From Aneurinibacillus terranovensis DSM 18919 (lineage in GTDB: Bacteria; Bacillota; Bacilli; Aneurinibacillales; Aneurinibacillaceae): 62,414 bases of DNA. The notes beneath the pieces were generated by a model. It searched no databases and had not been told where the DNA came from. It saw only the letters and a list, made by a program, of their open reading frames with translations. The stretch is from contig NZ_KE387178.1 of assembly GCF_000430625.1 (NCBI RefSeq), positions 9,616-72,029 of the forward strand, in the 5' to 3' direction. Below, piece by piece: positions 26,410-34,726 of the stretch (position 1 is its first letter; each line of letters begins with the position of its first letter). The position numbers and the translations under genes are program-made.

Positions 26410-26997
26410 ATGGCGAAAAAAAACGGAGAAAAATATCAGGCGATCATCGATGCGGCAGTTAAGGTTATTGCAAGCTATGGTTACCATAATGCACAGGTTT
26501 CCAAAATTGCCAGGGAAGCCGGGGTTGCTGATGGTACAATTTATCTTTATTTTGAGAATAAAGATGATGTATTGATTTCTCTTTTTAAAGAGAAGATGGG
26601 TGCCTTTATCAAGGCTACACGCGCCTGCCTCGATCAACAGTTTCATGCGGAAGAAAAGCTAAGAGGCTTAATTCACATGCATCTCCGACAATCTTCACAG
26701 GACAGAAATCTGGCTATTGTTACCCAGATAGAGTTGAGGCAGTCCAACCCGGCGGTGCGAGAAGGAATCAATAAAGTATTGAAGGAATATCTTGATGTTA
26801 TCGACGAAGTCATTATCCTGGGAAAAGAGCAGAAAATATTTCGCCATGATGTGGAGCAACGCATTGCGCGGAAGATGATTTTCGGCACGCTGGATGAGGC
26901 CGTTACATCATGGATTATGAACGATAGAAAATACGACCTCGTTTCACTTGTTGACCCGATCCATGACTTGTTTCTTAACGGATTAAAAAGTGTTTAA
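26410..26997 (+). CDS. fadR: TetR family fatty-acid degradation regulator FadR
   Basis: 195-residue TetR-type repressor. I start at ATG 26410, which has GTTGAGGAT upstream; the open frame from 26371 would translate the operator. The helix-turn-helix spans about 10-55 (AQVSKIAREAGVADGTIYLYFENKDDVL), followed by a helical ligand domain resembling FadR of Bacillus, where long-chain acyl-CoA releases the repressor from beta-oxidation genes. etfB and etfA follow as in B. subtilis, but lcfA and fadB, which flank fadR there, are missing. Confidence 0.88.
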   Translation: MAKKNGEKYQAIIDAAVKVIASYGYHNAQVSKIAREAGVADGTIYLYFENKDDVLISLFKEKMGAFIKATRACLDQQFHAEEKLRGLIHMHLRQSSQDRNLAIVTQIELRQSNPAVREGINKVLKEYLDVIDEVIILGKEQKIFRHDVEQRIARKMIFGTLDEAVTSWIMNDRKYDLVSLVDPIHDLFLNGLKSV

Positions 26998-27180
26998 ATT
27001 GTGAATCGATTGTCTATTGTTCACAAATGGCTAAAAAAACAATCGTCAAAAACGCAAAAAAATTATTATAATTAAAAGTGGTAAAACAAAGGGAGCTACC
27101 GCCTGACCTGGCAAAATCCTGAAGGTAAAACTTTTCTGTAATCGCTATCAAAAACCTGTCGAAGATAAAGGAGGATTCAC

Positions 27181-27948
27181 ATGAATATTATCGTATGCTT
27201 AAAACAAACGTTTGACACGGAAGAAAAAATCGTCATTCAAGGCGGGGCTATCAGTGAAGATGGCGTAGAATTTATCGTCAACCCATATGACGAGTATGCG
27301 GTAGAGGAAGCGATTAAATTGCGTGATGAACACGGCGGGGAAGTTACCGTCCTAACGGTTGGTCCTGAACGTGCCGAAAGCGCCCTTCGCACCGCATTGG
27401 CTATGGGTGCGGATAAAGCGGTGATCGTGGACCCGGAAGACCTTCCATGCGATGAATTTAGTGTGGCCAAAATTATAGCGGCTGTTTTAAAGGACCGTGA
27501 ATACGACCTTATTATTGGCGGGAACATGGCTGTTGATAATGGCTCGGGTCAAGTAGGCCCCCGCCTTGCGGAAGAGCTTGGCATTCCGCAAGTGACAACC
27601 ATTACAAAAATTGAAGTGGATAGTGGAAAAGCAACGATTGAACGCGATGTGGAGGGCGATTTGGAGGTCATTGAAGTTTCCCTTCCCGTGCTGGTAACAG
27701 CCCAGCAAGGTCTGAATGAACCGCGTTATCCCTCTCTTCCGGGAATTATGAAAGCTAAGAAAAAACCGATGGAACGATTAACGATCGATGATCTTGGTTT
27801 AGGCGAAGATGATGTGAAAGCAAAAACGACGGCAACCGAACTTTATCTTCCGCCTAAAAAAGAAGCCGGCCGCATTCTTAGCGGAGAGATTGCCGACCAG
27901 GTAAAAGAATTGGTTCAACTTCTTCGTACTGAAGCGAAAGTGATATAA
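27181..27948 (+). CDS. etfB: Electron transfer flavoprotein beta subunit
   Basis: 255-residue soluble protein that binds AMP and forms the ETF heterodimer with EtfA. ETF carries electrons from acyl-CoA dehydrogenases to the membrane quinone pool. Family features are MNIIVCLKQTFDTEEKI at the start, NPYDEYAVEEAIKL, the GGNMAVDNGSGQVGP segment and the conserved ARYPSLPGIMKAKKKP-like stretch (here EPRYPSLPGIMKAKKKP). An AAAGGAGG ribosome-binding site precedes the ATG. It is separated from etfA by 13 bases. TATAAT at 27067-27072 may be part of its own promoter, though no good -35 is seen. Confidence 0.96.
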   Translation: MNIIVCLKQTFDTEEKIVIQGGAISEDGVEFIVNPYDEYAVEEAIKLRDEHGGEVTVLTVGPERAESALRTALAMGADKAVIVDPEDLPCDEFSVAKIIAAVLKDREYDLIIGGNMAVDNGSGQVGPRLAEELGIPQVTTITKIEVDSGKATIERDVEGDLEVIEVSLPVLVTAQQGLNEPRYPSLPGIMKAKKKPMERLTIDDLGLGEDDVKAKTTATELYLPPKKEAGRILSGEIADQVKELVQLLRTEAKVI

Positions 27949-27961
27949 AGGGGGAAGCCAC

Positions 27962-28930
27962 ATGAGTAAAAAAGTTCTCGTAGTAGCTGAAGCAAGAGAT
28001 GGTCATTTGCGCAATGTTTCTTTTGAAGCGCTTGCCGCTGCCAAACGTGTGGCAGACGGCGGAGAAATCAATGCGGTCGTATTTGGCAGCCAGGCGGCAA
28101 ACTATGTTGATACGCTTGGCCATTACGGGGCAAATAAGGTATACGTCGCAGCGAACGCGGAGCTTGATGTGTATACAACGGATGCGTATTTTCAGGCACT
28201 TCGCCAGGTTGTGGATGCTGTCAAACCCGATACCTTATTCATTCCGCATACAGCGATAGGAAAAGATCTGGCACCGCGGCTGGCTGCCCGGCTTAACACT
28301 GGTCTTATCTCCGACATCATCGATGTGGAAGCAAACGGGGATGACATCGTATTCACGCGGCCGATTTATGCGGGCAAAGCGTTCGAGAAGAAAAAAGCAA
28401 CCGATGGTTTGGTATTCGCAACCATTCGTCCGAACAACATTCCTGCGGGTGAACCGACTGATTCTTCTGCCGAAAAGGTCGACTTTACTGTAGAAATTAA
28501 AGACCTTCGTACCATTGTGAAAGATGTCGTTCGTAAAACAGCCGGCGGCGTCGATTTGTCTGAAGCGAAAGTTGTTGTTTCTGGTGGCCGTGGGGTAAAA
28601 TCCGCTGATGGATTTAAACCGCTGCAGGAACTGGCCGAAGTGCTTGGTGGTGCTGTCGGTGCTTCCCGCGGCGCGTGCGACGCGGAATACTGCGATTATT
28701 CGCTGCAAATCGGCCAAACCGGGAAGGTAGTTACCCCTGATCTGTACATTGCGGCCGGGATTTCAGGCGCTATCCAGCATCTCGCCGGAATGTCTTCCTC
28801 CAAGGTGATTGTGGCGATCAATAAAGACCCGGAAGCACCGATTTTCCAAATTGCCGATTACGGCATTGTCGGAGATTTATTTGAAGTGATACCGCTTCTT
28901 ACGGAAGAGTTCAAAAAGGTTCTTGTATAA
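27962..28930 (+). CDS. etfA: Electron transfer flavoprotein alpha subunit
   Basis: 322-residue FAD-binding partner of EtfB. The N-terminal domain (1-190) resembles EtfB's fold; the C-terminal FAD domain has [21 protein letters not shown], the [12 protein letters not shown] stretch, [22 protein letters not shown] and [23 protein letters not shown]. All these are diagnostic. Ends before a 12-bp terminator. In the cell it supports fatty-acid beta-oxidation. Confidence 0.97.
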   Translation: MSKKVLVVAEARDGHLRNVSFEALAAAKRVADGGEINAVVFGSQAANYVDTLGHYGANKVYVAANAELDVYTTDAYFQALRQVVDAVKPDTLFIPHTAIGKDLAPRLAARLNTGLISDIIDVEANGDDIVFTRPIYAGKAFEKKKATDGLVFATIRPNNIPAGEPTDSSAEKVDFTVEIKDLRTIVKDVVRKTAGGVDLSEAKVVVSGGRGVKSADGFKPLQELAEVLGGAVGASRGACDAEYCDYSLQIGQTGKVVTPDLYIAAGISGAIQHLAGMSSSKVIVAINKDPEAPIFQIADYGIVGDLFEVIPLLTEEFKKVLV

Positions 28931-28975
28931 AAATGTTCTCCTATACATGAGAGTTTAGGAAATAGTAGTGAGTGG

Positions 28976-29006
28976 AAAAGAACAGGGTACGCCTCCCTGT
29001 TCTTTT
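28976..29006. terminator. Terminator of etfBA
   Basis: The 12-bp stem AAAAGAACAGGG/CCCTGTTCTTTT around the loop TACGCCT, then T residues. Confidence 0.88.
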
Positions 29007-29082
29007 TGGTAATGCCACCAGCCGAAAGTTTTCTTTACTGACACTAAATCGAATTTTTTGGATGGATATTGGTAGTATATAG

Positions 29083-29091
29083 TGGTATACT
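29083..29091 (+). promoter_or_regulatory. Extended -10 promoter of trxA
   Basis: TGGTATACT is an extended -10 about 97 bases before the trxA ATG; no clear -35 lies at the right distance. Confidence 0.45.
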
Positions 29092-29187
29092 GTTAATGAT
29101 GTCTGAGCCGTAAGAGTGGAGGCGGCGGCATCGGGATTAACTATGTGCTGTTAGGAAAGGATTATATAAATAAAGGAGGATTTTTCG

Positions 29188-29505
29188 ATGGCAATTGTTC
29201 AAGTTTCGGATAATAATTTTCAAACGGAAGTAGAGAGCGGAGGTACTGTTCTCGTTGATTTCTGGGCCCCCTGGTGCGGACCTTGCAAAATGATCGCCCC
29301 TGTTCTGGAAGAAATCAGCAGCGACCTTGGCGATAAATTAAAAATCGCGAAAGTGAATGTGGATGAAAACCCAGGCTCCGCTCAACGCTTTGGGATTATG
29401 AGTATTCCTACCTTAATGTTGGTCAAAGACGGTCAGGTTGTTGATAAAGTCATCGGTTTCCAACCGAAAGAAAACCTGATGAACGCGATTAATAAGCACC
29501 TGTAA
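29188..29505 (+). CDS. trxA: Thioredoxin
   Basis: 105-residue cytoplasmic disulfide reductase, the main electron donor for ribonucleotide reductase and methionine sulfoxide reductase. The active site WCGPC is at 29-33 within DFWAPWCGPC, and the cis-proline is in MSIPTLMLV. A TAAAGGAGG ribosome-binding site precedes the ATG. Position between etfA and uvrC matches B. subtilis. Monocistronic, with a terminator right after it. Confidence 0.98.
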   Translation: MAIVQVSDNNFQTEVESGGTVLVDFWAPWCGPCKMIAPVLEEISSDLGDKLKIAKVNVDENPGSAQRFGIMSIPTLMLVKDGQVVDKVIGFQPKENLMNAINKHL

Positions 29506-29522
29506 GCGATAAAATTTTTTCG

Positions 29523-29555
29523 AGCCTTCCGGATTAAAACCGGGAGGCTTTTTTC
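29523..29555 (+). terminator. Terminator of trxA
   Basis: AGCCTTCCGG/CCGGGAGGCT with one G-U pair (29523-29532, 29540-29549) followed by TTTTTT. Confidence 0.85.
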
Positions 29556-29706
29556 CTTATTCCATTCTACTACCCTCCGGCTGCTTCGCGGCGCTCCAAA
29601 CGAAAGGAGAGTACAGGCAGATGATGGTTAGCGGCGGAAAACTCGCAAAAAATCAGGATTCCATCCTGCATATATGTTAACATAAGGGGGGAGGGACGCT
29701 TGAAAC

Positions 29707-31491
29707 ATGGACGCATTAAAAGAAAAGTTGAGCCTTTTGCCTGACAAACCCGGCTGTTATTTGATGAAGAATGCCGAGGGAACGATTATTTACGTCGGCA
29801 AGGCGAAAATATTGAAGAATAGAGTGAGGTCGTATTTTACCGGAAGTCATGACGGAAAAACACAGCGGTTGGTAAGTGAAATTGCCGACTTTGAATATAT
29901 TGTTACCTCTTCCGCGATGGAAGCCCTTCTTTTAGAATGCAACTTAATTAAGCAGCATGACCCGCGTTATAACGTCATGCTAAAAGATGATAAGACGTAT
30001 CCGTATATCAAAATTACGAACGAGAAGCACCCCAGGCTGGAGGTTACACGGAAAGTGCTGAAAGACGGTGGGAAATACTTTGGCCCGTATGCGAATGCCG
30101 GGGCTGCCCAGCAGACGAAGAAACTGCTTGACCGCATGTATTCGCTGCGCAAGTGCAAGCATTTGCCAAAAAACGTATGCCTGTATTACCATATGAACCA
30201 GTGTCTTGCCCCGTGTGAACTGGAAGTAGACCCGGCTAACTACAGTGAAATCGTGGAGCAAATTACCCGCTTTCTCAACGGCAGCCAGAGTGAAATCAAA
30301 GAACAGCTAACAAAACAAATGCTGGAGGCGGCTGAAAACCTTGAGTTTGAACGGGCAAAAGAACTACGCGACCAAATTAATGATATTGAAGCGGTGATTG
30401 AAAAGCAGAAGGTTACCTTTTCAGATAACATTGACCGCGACGCGTGGGGCTTTTATACGGACAAAGGCTGGATGAGCATCCAGGTATTTCACCTGCGGCA
30501 GGGAAAAATGATTGAGCGCAATGTCGCCTCTTTTCCATACTACGGGGAAGCGGATGAAGATTTTATTTCTTATGTTACACAGTTTTATTTTCGTGAACAT
30601 GTGCGCCCGAGGGAAATTTTGCTTCCGAAGGTGGCGTCTGTGGAGGGACTTGAAGAATGGTTGGGTTCCAGAGTCATTTTCCCCCAGCGGGGACCAAAAA
30701 AGCAGCTGGTAGATATGGCAAATGAAAATTCGCAGATTGCCCTGCAGGAGAAGTTTGCCTTGATGGCGCGTGATGAGGCGCGCACCATTCAAGCGGTGCA
30801 AAATATTGGTGACATTCTTGGCATCGGGTACCCGGGAAGAATTGAAGCGTTTGACAACTCTAACATTTATGGGGCGGATGCCGTATCCGCGATGATCGTA
30901 TTTCGCGATGGAAAACCTGATAAGAAAGAGTACCGGAAGTATAAGGTGAAGACGGTGGAAGGCCCGGACGATTACGGCACAATGAAAGAAGTCATTCGCC
31001 GCCGCTATACACGGGTTCTTAAAGAAAATCTGGAGATGCCTGACCTCGTCGTTATCGATGGAGGTAAAGGGCAAATTGCAGCAACCGTGGATGTGCTGGA
31101 AAATGAACTTGGACTTTATATCCCTGTTTGCGGCCTAGCGAAGGACGATAAGCACCGTACCGCTCATCTTCTGGTAGGGGACCCGCCTGTCCCTGTACCG
31201 TTAAAACGGGATAGCAATGAATTTTACCTGCTGCAGCGCATCCAGGATGAGGTGCACCGCTTTGCGATTACGTTTCACCGCAATACGCGCAGCAAGAGCG
31301 CATTTCAATCCCAACTTGATGACATTCCCGGAATCGGTGAGAAACGCAAAAAACTGCTGTTAAAGCATTTTGGTTCGATTAAGAAGATGCGGGAAGCCAC
31401 TGTGGATGAATACCGCAACATCGGAATTGGGGACAAACTGGCCCGGGAAATTCTTGCCCACTTGCGAAAAGAAAAGGAAGCGGCGGAGTAA
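29707..31491 (+). CDS. uvrC: UvrABC system protein C
   Basis: 594-residue excinuclease subunit making both incisions in nucleotide excision repair. Order of domains: N-terminal GIY-YIG nuclease (about 12-90; [19 protein letters not shown]), UVR motif (about 205-235; [17 protein letters not shown]), RNase H-like C-terminal nuclease (about 380-540; [29 protein letters not shown]) and two helix-hairpin-helix motifs at the end ([19 protein letters not shown]). GGGGGAGGGA lies before the ATG. Confidence 0.97.
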   Translation: MDALKEKLSLLPDKPGCYLMKNAEGTIIYVGKAKILKNRVRSYFTGSHDGKTQRLVSEIADFEYIVTSSAMEALLLECNLIKQHDPRYNVMLKDDKTYPYIKITNEKHPRLEVTRKVLKDGGKYFGPYANAGAAQQTKKLLDRMYSLRKCKHLPKNVCLYYHMNQCLAPCELEVDPANYSEIVEQITRFLNGSQSEIKEQLTKQMLEAAENLEFERAKELRDQINDIEAVIEKQKVTFSDNIDRDAWGFYTDKGWMSIQVFHLRQGKMIERNVASFPYYGEADEDFISYVTQFYFREHVRPREILLPKVASVEGLEEWLGSRVIFPQRGPKKQLVDMANENSQIALQEKFALMARDEARTIQAVQNIGDILGIGYPGRIEAFDNSNIYGADAVSAMIVFRDGKPDKKEYRKYKVKTVEGPDDYGTMKEVIRRRYTRVLKENLEMPDLVVIDGGKGQIAATVDVLENELGLYIPVCGLAKDDKHRTAHLLVGDPPVPVPLKRDSNEFYLLQRIQDEVHRFAITFHRNTRSKSAFQSQLDDIPGIGEKRKKLLLKHFGSIKKMREATVDEYRNIGIGDKLAREILAHLRKEKEAAE

Positions 31492-31510
31492 CAAACGGCT
31501 GGGCATACAC

Positions 31511-31540
31511 TTGCCTGCTGCATAAGTTGTATGTTATTAT
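31511..31540 (+). promoter_or_regulatory. Putative SigA promoter of the lysC leader
   Basis: TTGCCT (31511-31516), 18 bases, TATTAT (31535-31540), placed about 40 bases before the lysine riboswitch. The spacer holds the 15-mer TGCATAAGTTGTATG, which also occurs at 12679. Confidence 0.45.
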
Positions 31541-31583
31541 GAATATCAACTTAATATGAAATATGAACACCTCACTTTTTCGG

Positions 31584-31806
31584 TGAGGTAGAGGCGCGAA
31601 AACCATGAGTATCCTGCCGGAGGACAGAGAATCCGCAGAAGGCAGAGGAAAGGGGAATTCGCCGAAATGGCAGGTTTTTCTCACCGCCTGCTGTTGGGCT
31701 TACATTGAACAAGTGTAAGACTGTCACCGGCTTTACATCCCGACTGCCGGTGGAGGACTATCTCACATGGGAAAACGAGAGGTGGGCATTAGCTGACGCT
31801 ATCTGA
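31584..31806 (+). ncRNA. Lysine riboswitch (L box)
   Basis: Recognised by the conserved AGGTAGAGGCGC start, the AGTATCCTGCCGGAGGACAG segment, GGGGAATTCGCCGAAATGGC, the CTGTTGGGCTTACATTGAAC stretch and GACTGTCACCGG. P1 closes AGGTAG (31586-31591) with CTATCT (31799-31804). Binding of lysine stabilises P1 and frees the terminator that follows, shutting off lysC. The aptamer is about 220 bases, somewhat longer than usual. Confidence 0.93.
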
Positions 31807-31808
31807 AG

Positions 31809-31849
31809 GACAACAGCTAAGGTTCCTTACCTTATTGTTGTCTTTTTTA
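31809..31849 (+). terminator. Regulated terminator of the lysine riboswitch
   Basis: GACAACA (31809-31815) pairs with TGTTGTC (31836-31842), with inner pairing of GCTAAGG to CCTTA, then TTTTTT. It forms when lysine is bound. Confidence 0.8.
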
Positions 31850-31904
31850 TTTTTACTTAAGTTTAAAAATTCAGAGGTGTCAGTGAATGAGGAGGGAAGA
31901 AACT

Positions 31905-33146
31905 ATGGGAATTATTGTTCAAAAATTTGGCGGGACTTCCGTAGGGACCGTCGAGAGAATAAAAAAGGTAGCCGAGCGTATTGTCGTTACACAAAAAAGA
32001 GGCTACCATCCGGTGGTTGTTGTATCCGCGATGGGTAAATCCACGGATGTGCTGGTCGATATGGCTAAACAAATTACCGGATCGCCGGCTGAACGAGAAA
32101 TGGATATGCTTCTGACCACCGGCGAACAAGTCTCGATTGCCCTTTTAACGATGGCCTTGCAAAGCCTCGGGTGTGACGCTGTTTCCATGACAGGATGGCA
32201 AGCCGGAATCATGACAGAAGCGGTTCATACGAAAGCGCGTATAACGTATATCGACAGAAAGCCAATTGAGCGTGCGGTACAGGCCGGAAAAATTGTCATT
32301 GTCGCCGGATTCCAGGGAATTACGGAAGACGGTGAGATAACGACGCTTGGCAGAGGCGGCTCGGATACAACCGCGGTTGCTCTTGCGGCTGCGACAGGCG
32401 CTGATCTCTGCGAAATCTATACCGATGTGGACGGAGTGTATACCGCAGACCCACGTATCGTGCCAAGCGCGCGTAAGCTGAATCGTATTTCGTACGATGA
32501 AATGCTTGAACTCGCGAATTTAGGGGCTGGTGTCCTGCATCCGCGCGCCGTTGAATGCGCCAAGAAATATAAGGTACCGTTAACCGTACGCTCAAGCTTT
32601 GGGGTGGAAGAAGGAACCATTGTAGAGGAGGAAGCTAACATGGAGCAAGGTTTACTAATTAGCGGCATCGCTCATGATAAAAATGTTGCGAAAATTACGG
32701 TGGCAGGCTTGCCAGCGAAAGTCGGAACGCTCTCGAAACTGTTCTCGATTCTTGCCGGTCAAAATGTTAATGTAGATATTATTATCCAGAGTTTAAATGG
32801 AACGGAAAAAACGGATGTCTCGTTTTCGATTGATGGAGAGCAGGTGAGGAGATCGTTACAAGTACTTGCAAACGCGAAGGAAACGCTCCAGTATACGAGC
32901 GTGACGTCAGAAGAAGGTCTTGCCAAAGTTTCCATCGTGGGGGCCGGTATGATTACCAATCCCGGTGTCGCCGCAGATATGTTTACGTATCTTGCGGAAG
33001 CGAATGTTCCGATCAAAATGGTATCTACTTCGGAGATTAAAGTTTCGTGTGTGGTTCCGTTAGAAAATGTGGAAAAAGCAGTGCAGCACCTGCACCGGTC
33101 ATTCGGATTAGATGTGGCGGAAAAGGCGGTTGTACATAGCGTATAG
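31905..33146 (+). CDS. lysC: Lysine-sensitive aspartokinase, alpha/beta type
   Basis: Phosphorylates aspartate in the first step of the lysine/threonine/methionine pathway. 413 residues from ATG 31905 (GAGGAGGGA upstream); the open frame starts 18 bases earlier but that ATG has no ribosome-binding site. N-terminal kinase domain (KFGGTS at 7-12; GRGGSDTTAVALAAATGAD) and two ACT domains from about 265. An internal ATG at 32640 with its own GAGGAGG should make a separate 168-residue beta subunit, as known for B. subtilis lysC. Control is by the lysine riboswitch. Confidence 0.95.
   Translation: MGIIVQKFGGTSVGTVERIKKVAERIVVTQKRGYHPVVVVSAMGKSTDVLVDMAKQITGSPAEREMDMLLTTGEQVSIALLTMALQSLGCDAVSMTGWQAGIMTEAVHTKARITYIDRKPIERAVQAGKIVIVAGFQGITEDGEITTLGRGGSDTTAVALAAATGADLCEIYTDVDGVYTADPRIVPSARKLNRISYDEMLELANLGAGVLHPRAVECAKKYKVPLTVRSSFGVEEGTIVEEEANMEQGLLISGIAHDKNVAKITVAGLPAKVGTLSKLFSILAGQNVNVDIIIQSLNGTEKTDVSFSIDGEQVRRSLQVLANAKETLQYTSVTSEEGLAKVSIVGAGMITNPGVAADMFTYLAEANVPIKMVSTSEIKVSCVVPLENVEKAVQHLHRSFGLDVAEKAVVHSV
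32625..32642 (+). promoter_or_regulatory. Internal ribosome-binding site and start for the LysC beta subunit
   Basis: GAGGAGG (32625-32631), 8 bases, ATG (32640-32642), in frame with lysC. The product, beginning MEQGLLISGIAHDKNVAKIT, holds just the ACT regulatory domains. Confidence 0.8.
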
Positions 33147-33205
33147 AAAGCGGACATTGCCGCTTTATTCAGATGCGTGCCATAAAAACGAAAAAACAGC
33201 ACAAA

Positions 33206-33237
33206 AGGCCGATATTGATGCTCAATCGGCCTCTTTT
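33206..33237 (+). terminator. Terminator of lysC
   Basis: AGGCCGAT and ATCGGCCT pair (33206-33213, 33225-33232), with further TTGA/TCAA pairing inside, followed by CTTTTT. Confidence 0.8.
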
Positions 33238-33262
33238 TGCTGCCCTTTTGTCTTTCTGTTTA

Positions 33263-33291
33263 TTGACATTACGTTGTAAACCCCTTAGTAT
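33263..33291 (+). promoter_or_regulatory. SigA promoter of metX
   Basis: TTGACA (33263-33268), 17 bases, TAGTAT (33286-33291). It starts the SAM-riboswitch leader. Confidence 0.75.
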
Positions 33292-33319
33292 TAGAATAAC
33301 ATTCAAAACGGAATACTTG

Positions 33320-33430
33320 CTTATCTAGAGAGGTGGAGGGACTGGCCCGATGAAACCCGGCAACCCCGCAGCATTATGGCGGATCAGGTGCCAATTCCAG
33401 CAGAACTTTCAGGTTCTGAAAGATAAGAGG
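33320..33430 (+). ncRNA. SAM riboswitch (S box)
   Basis: Textbook SAM-I aptamer: CTTATCTAGAGAGGTGGAGG, GACTGGCCCGATGAAACCCG, GCAACC, GGTGCCAATTCC, closing with GATAAGAG, whose complement starts the element. S-adenosylmethionine binding leads to termination upstream of metX. Confidence 0.96.
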
Positions 33431-33446
33431 CAATGAGCGACTTTGG

Positions 33447-33481
33447 GCGCCTCTTCTATATCGAAGGGGCGCTTCTTTGTT
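33447..33481 (+). terminator. Regulated terminator of the SAM riboswitch
   Basis: GCGCCTCTTC (33447-33456) pairs with GAAGGGGCGC (33463-33472) with one G-U pair, followed by TTCTTTGTT. The 5' arm can instead pair with AAGAGGC at the end of the aptamer, giving an antiterminator. Confidence 0.75.
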
Positions 33482-33538
33482 AGCGTGTAAAAAGGCGGTT
33501 TTTTCTTTAAAGGCGTATGGGAAGGAGTGATATGCTGC

Positions 33539-34657
33539 ATGTACGGCAAACATATTATCGGGGAAATAACACTCGAATCTGGATATAGATTGAAAAACGT
33601 TGAAGTCGCGTATGAAACATACGGTTCGCTCAATAAAGCAAAAGACAATGCCATTCTCGTTTGCCATGCTCTGACTGGCAGTGCACATGCGGTTGGGGAT
33701 GATGAAACGCCCGGCTGGTGGGAGGGCCTCATCGGACCAGGGCGTTATGTTGACACACAAAAATATTTTGTCATCTCTTCCAATGTGCTTGGTGGATGTT
33801 CTGGTACAACCGGCCCTGCCTCGATTAACCCCGATACCGGGGTGCCATATGGTTCTGATTTCCCGGTTGTTACGATTCGTGATATGGTGCGGGTTCAGCA
33901 CGACCTCGTTAAGAGCCTCGGTATTTCTCAATTATTTGCCGTTGTCGGCGGTTCGATGGGGGGAATGCAGGTATATGAATGGGCTGTCATGTACCCCGAT
34001 ATGGTCCGCACGATTATACCGATTGCTACTTGTGCACGCCTTTCCGCTATTGCTATTGCCTATAACGATGTAGGCAGACAGGCAATTTTGTCGGACGCTG
34101 ACTGGTTAAACGGACATTACTATCCTGGGCCCGGCCCCAAGAATGGACTGTCCATTGCAAGAATGCTGGGGATGATTACATATCGAACCCAGGAACTATT
34201 CGAACTTCGCTTTGGCAGGCGTTTGAAAGACGATGGAAGTGTCACAAATTTCGATTCCACATTTCAAATCGAGAGTTATTTGCGGTATCAGGGAGAAAAG
34301 CTCGTGGAACGCTTTGATGCGAACAGTTATCTTTATTTGCTCAAAGCGATGGATTCGCATGATATCGGCAGAGGGCGCGGCGGGATAAAATCCGCCCTGG
34401 AAAAGATTGAGGCAAAAGTGCTGGCCATTGCGGTAGCGCGCGATCTACTTTACCCGGATGAACACCAGCAGGAAGTTGCAATGATGCTCAACAACGCGGG
34501 AAAAACGGTGGATTATCACTATATTGATTCCATCTACGGCCATGACGGATTCCTCGTAGAATTTGTGAAAATAGGCCCGCTCGTAGAGGAATTTCTCAAT
34601 AGGGAGTTTAACAGTGTAAAGCAAGTAGCCGCTTCCGGACAAAATGTATCCTATTGA
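33539..34657 (+). CDS. metX: Homoserine O-acetyltransferase
   Basis: Transfers acetyl from acetyl-CoA to homoserine in methionine synthesis. 372 residues from ATG 33539 (GGAAGGAG 11 bases upstream); GTG 33527 overlaps that site. The alpha/beta-hydrolase fold has the nucleophile S139 in GGSMGG, the conserved LTGSAHAVGDDETPGWWEGLI-like region, an acid near residue 302, and the catalytic His near 335 in YGHDGFLVE. Succinyl specificity cannot be fully excluded, but MetX-type enzymes in Bacillota are usually acetyltransferases. It is expressed under SAM riboswitch control. Confidence 0.93.
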   Translation: MYGKHIIGEITLESGYRLKNVEVAYETYGSLNKAKDNAILVCHALTGSAHAVGDDETPGWWEGLIGPGRYVDTQKYFVISSNVLGGCSGTTGPASINPDTGVPYGSDFPVVTIRDMVRVQHDLVKSLGISQLFAVVGGSMGGMQVYEWAVMYPDMVRTIIPIATCARLSAIAIAYNDVGRQAILSDADWLNGHYYPGPGPKNGLSIARMLGMITYRTQELFELRFGRRLKDDGSVTNFDSTFQIESYLRYQGEKLVERFDANSYLYLLKAMDSHDIGRGRGGIKSALEKIEAKVLAIAVARDLLYPDEHQQEVAMMLNNAGKTVDYHYIDSIYGHDGFLVEFVKIGPLVEEFLNREFNSVKQVAASGQNVSY

Positions 34658-34658
34658 A

Positions 34659-34700
34659 GCAACTAAGGCTATCGCCTGCGCCTTTGGCTTGGCGTTAGCC
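34659..34700 (+). repeat. Dispersed two-hairpin repeat, partial copy 3
   Basis: AGCAACTAAGGCTATCGCC followed by TGCGCCTTTGGCTTGGCG and TTAGCC. The outer GGCTA/TAGCC and the inner CGCC...GGCG pair. It corresponds to the second half of the copies at 61 and 12574, and lies right after the metX stop, where it might also act as a terminator. Confidence 0.5.
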
Positions 34701-34726
34701 AAACAATCCTTTATGCCCGGGCTTGA

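Noticed and set aside
31835-32038. 67-codon ORF across the lysC start
   Set aside because: It overlaps the riboswitch terminator and the start of lysC in a different frame; a shadow.
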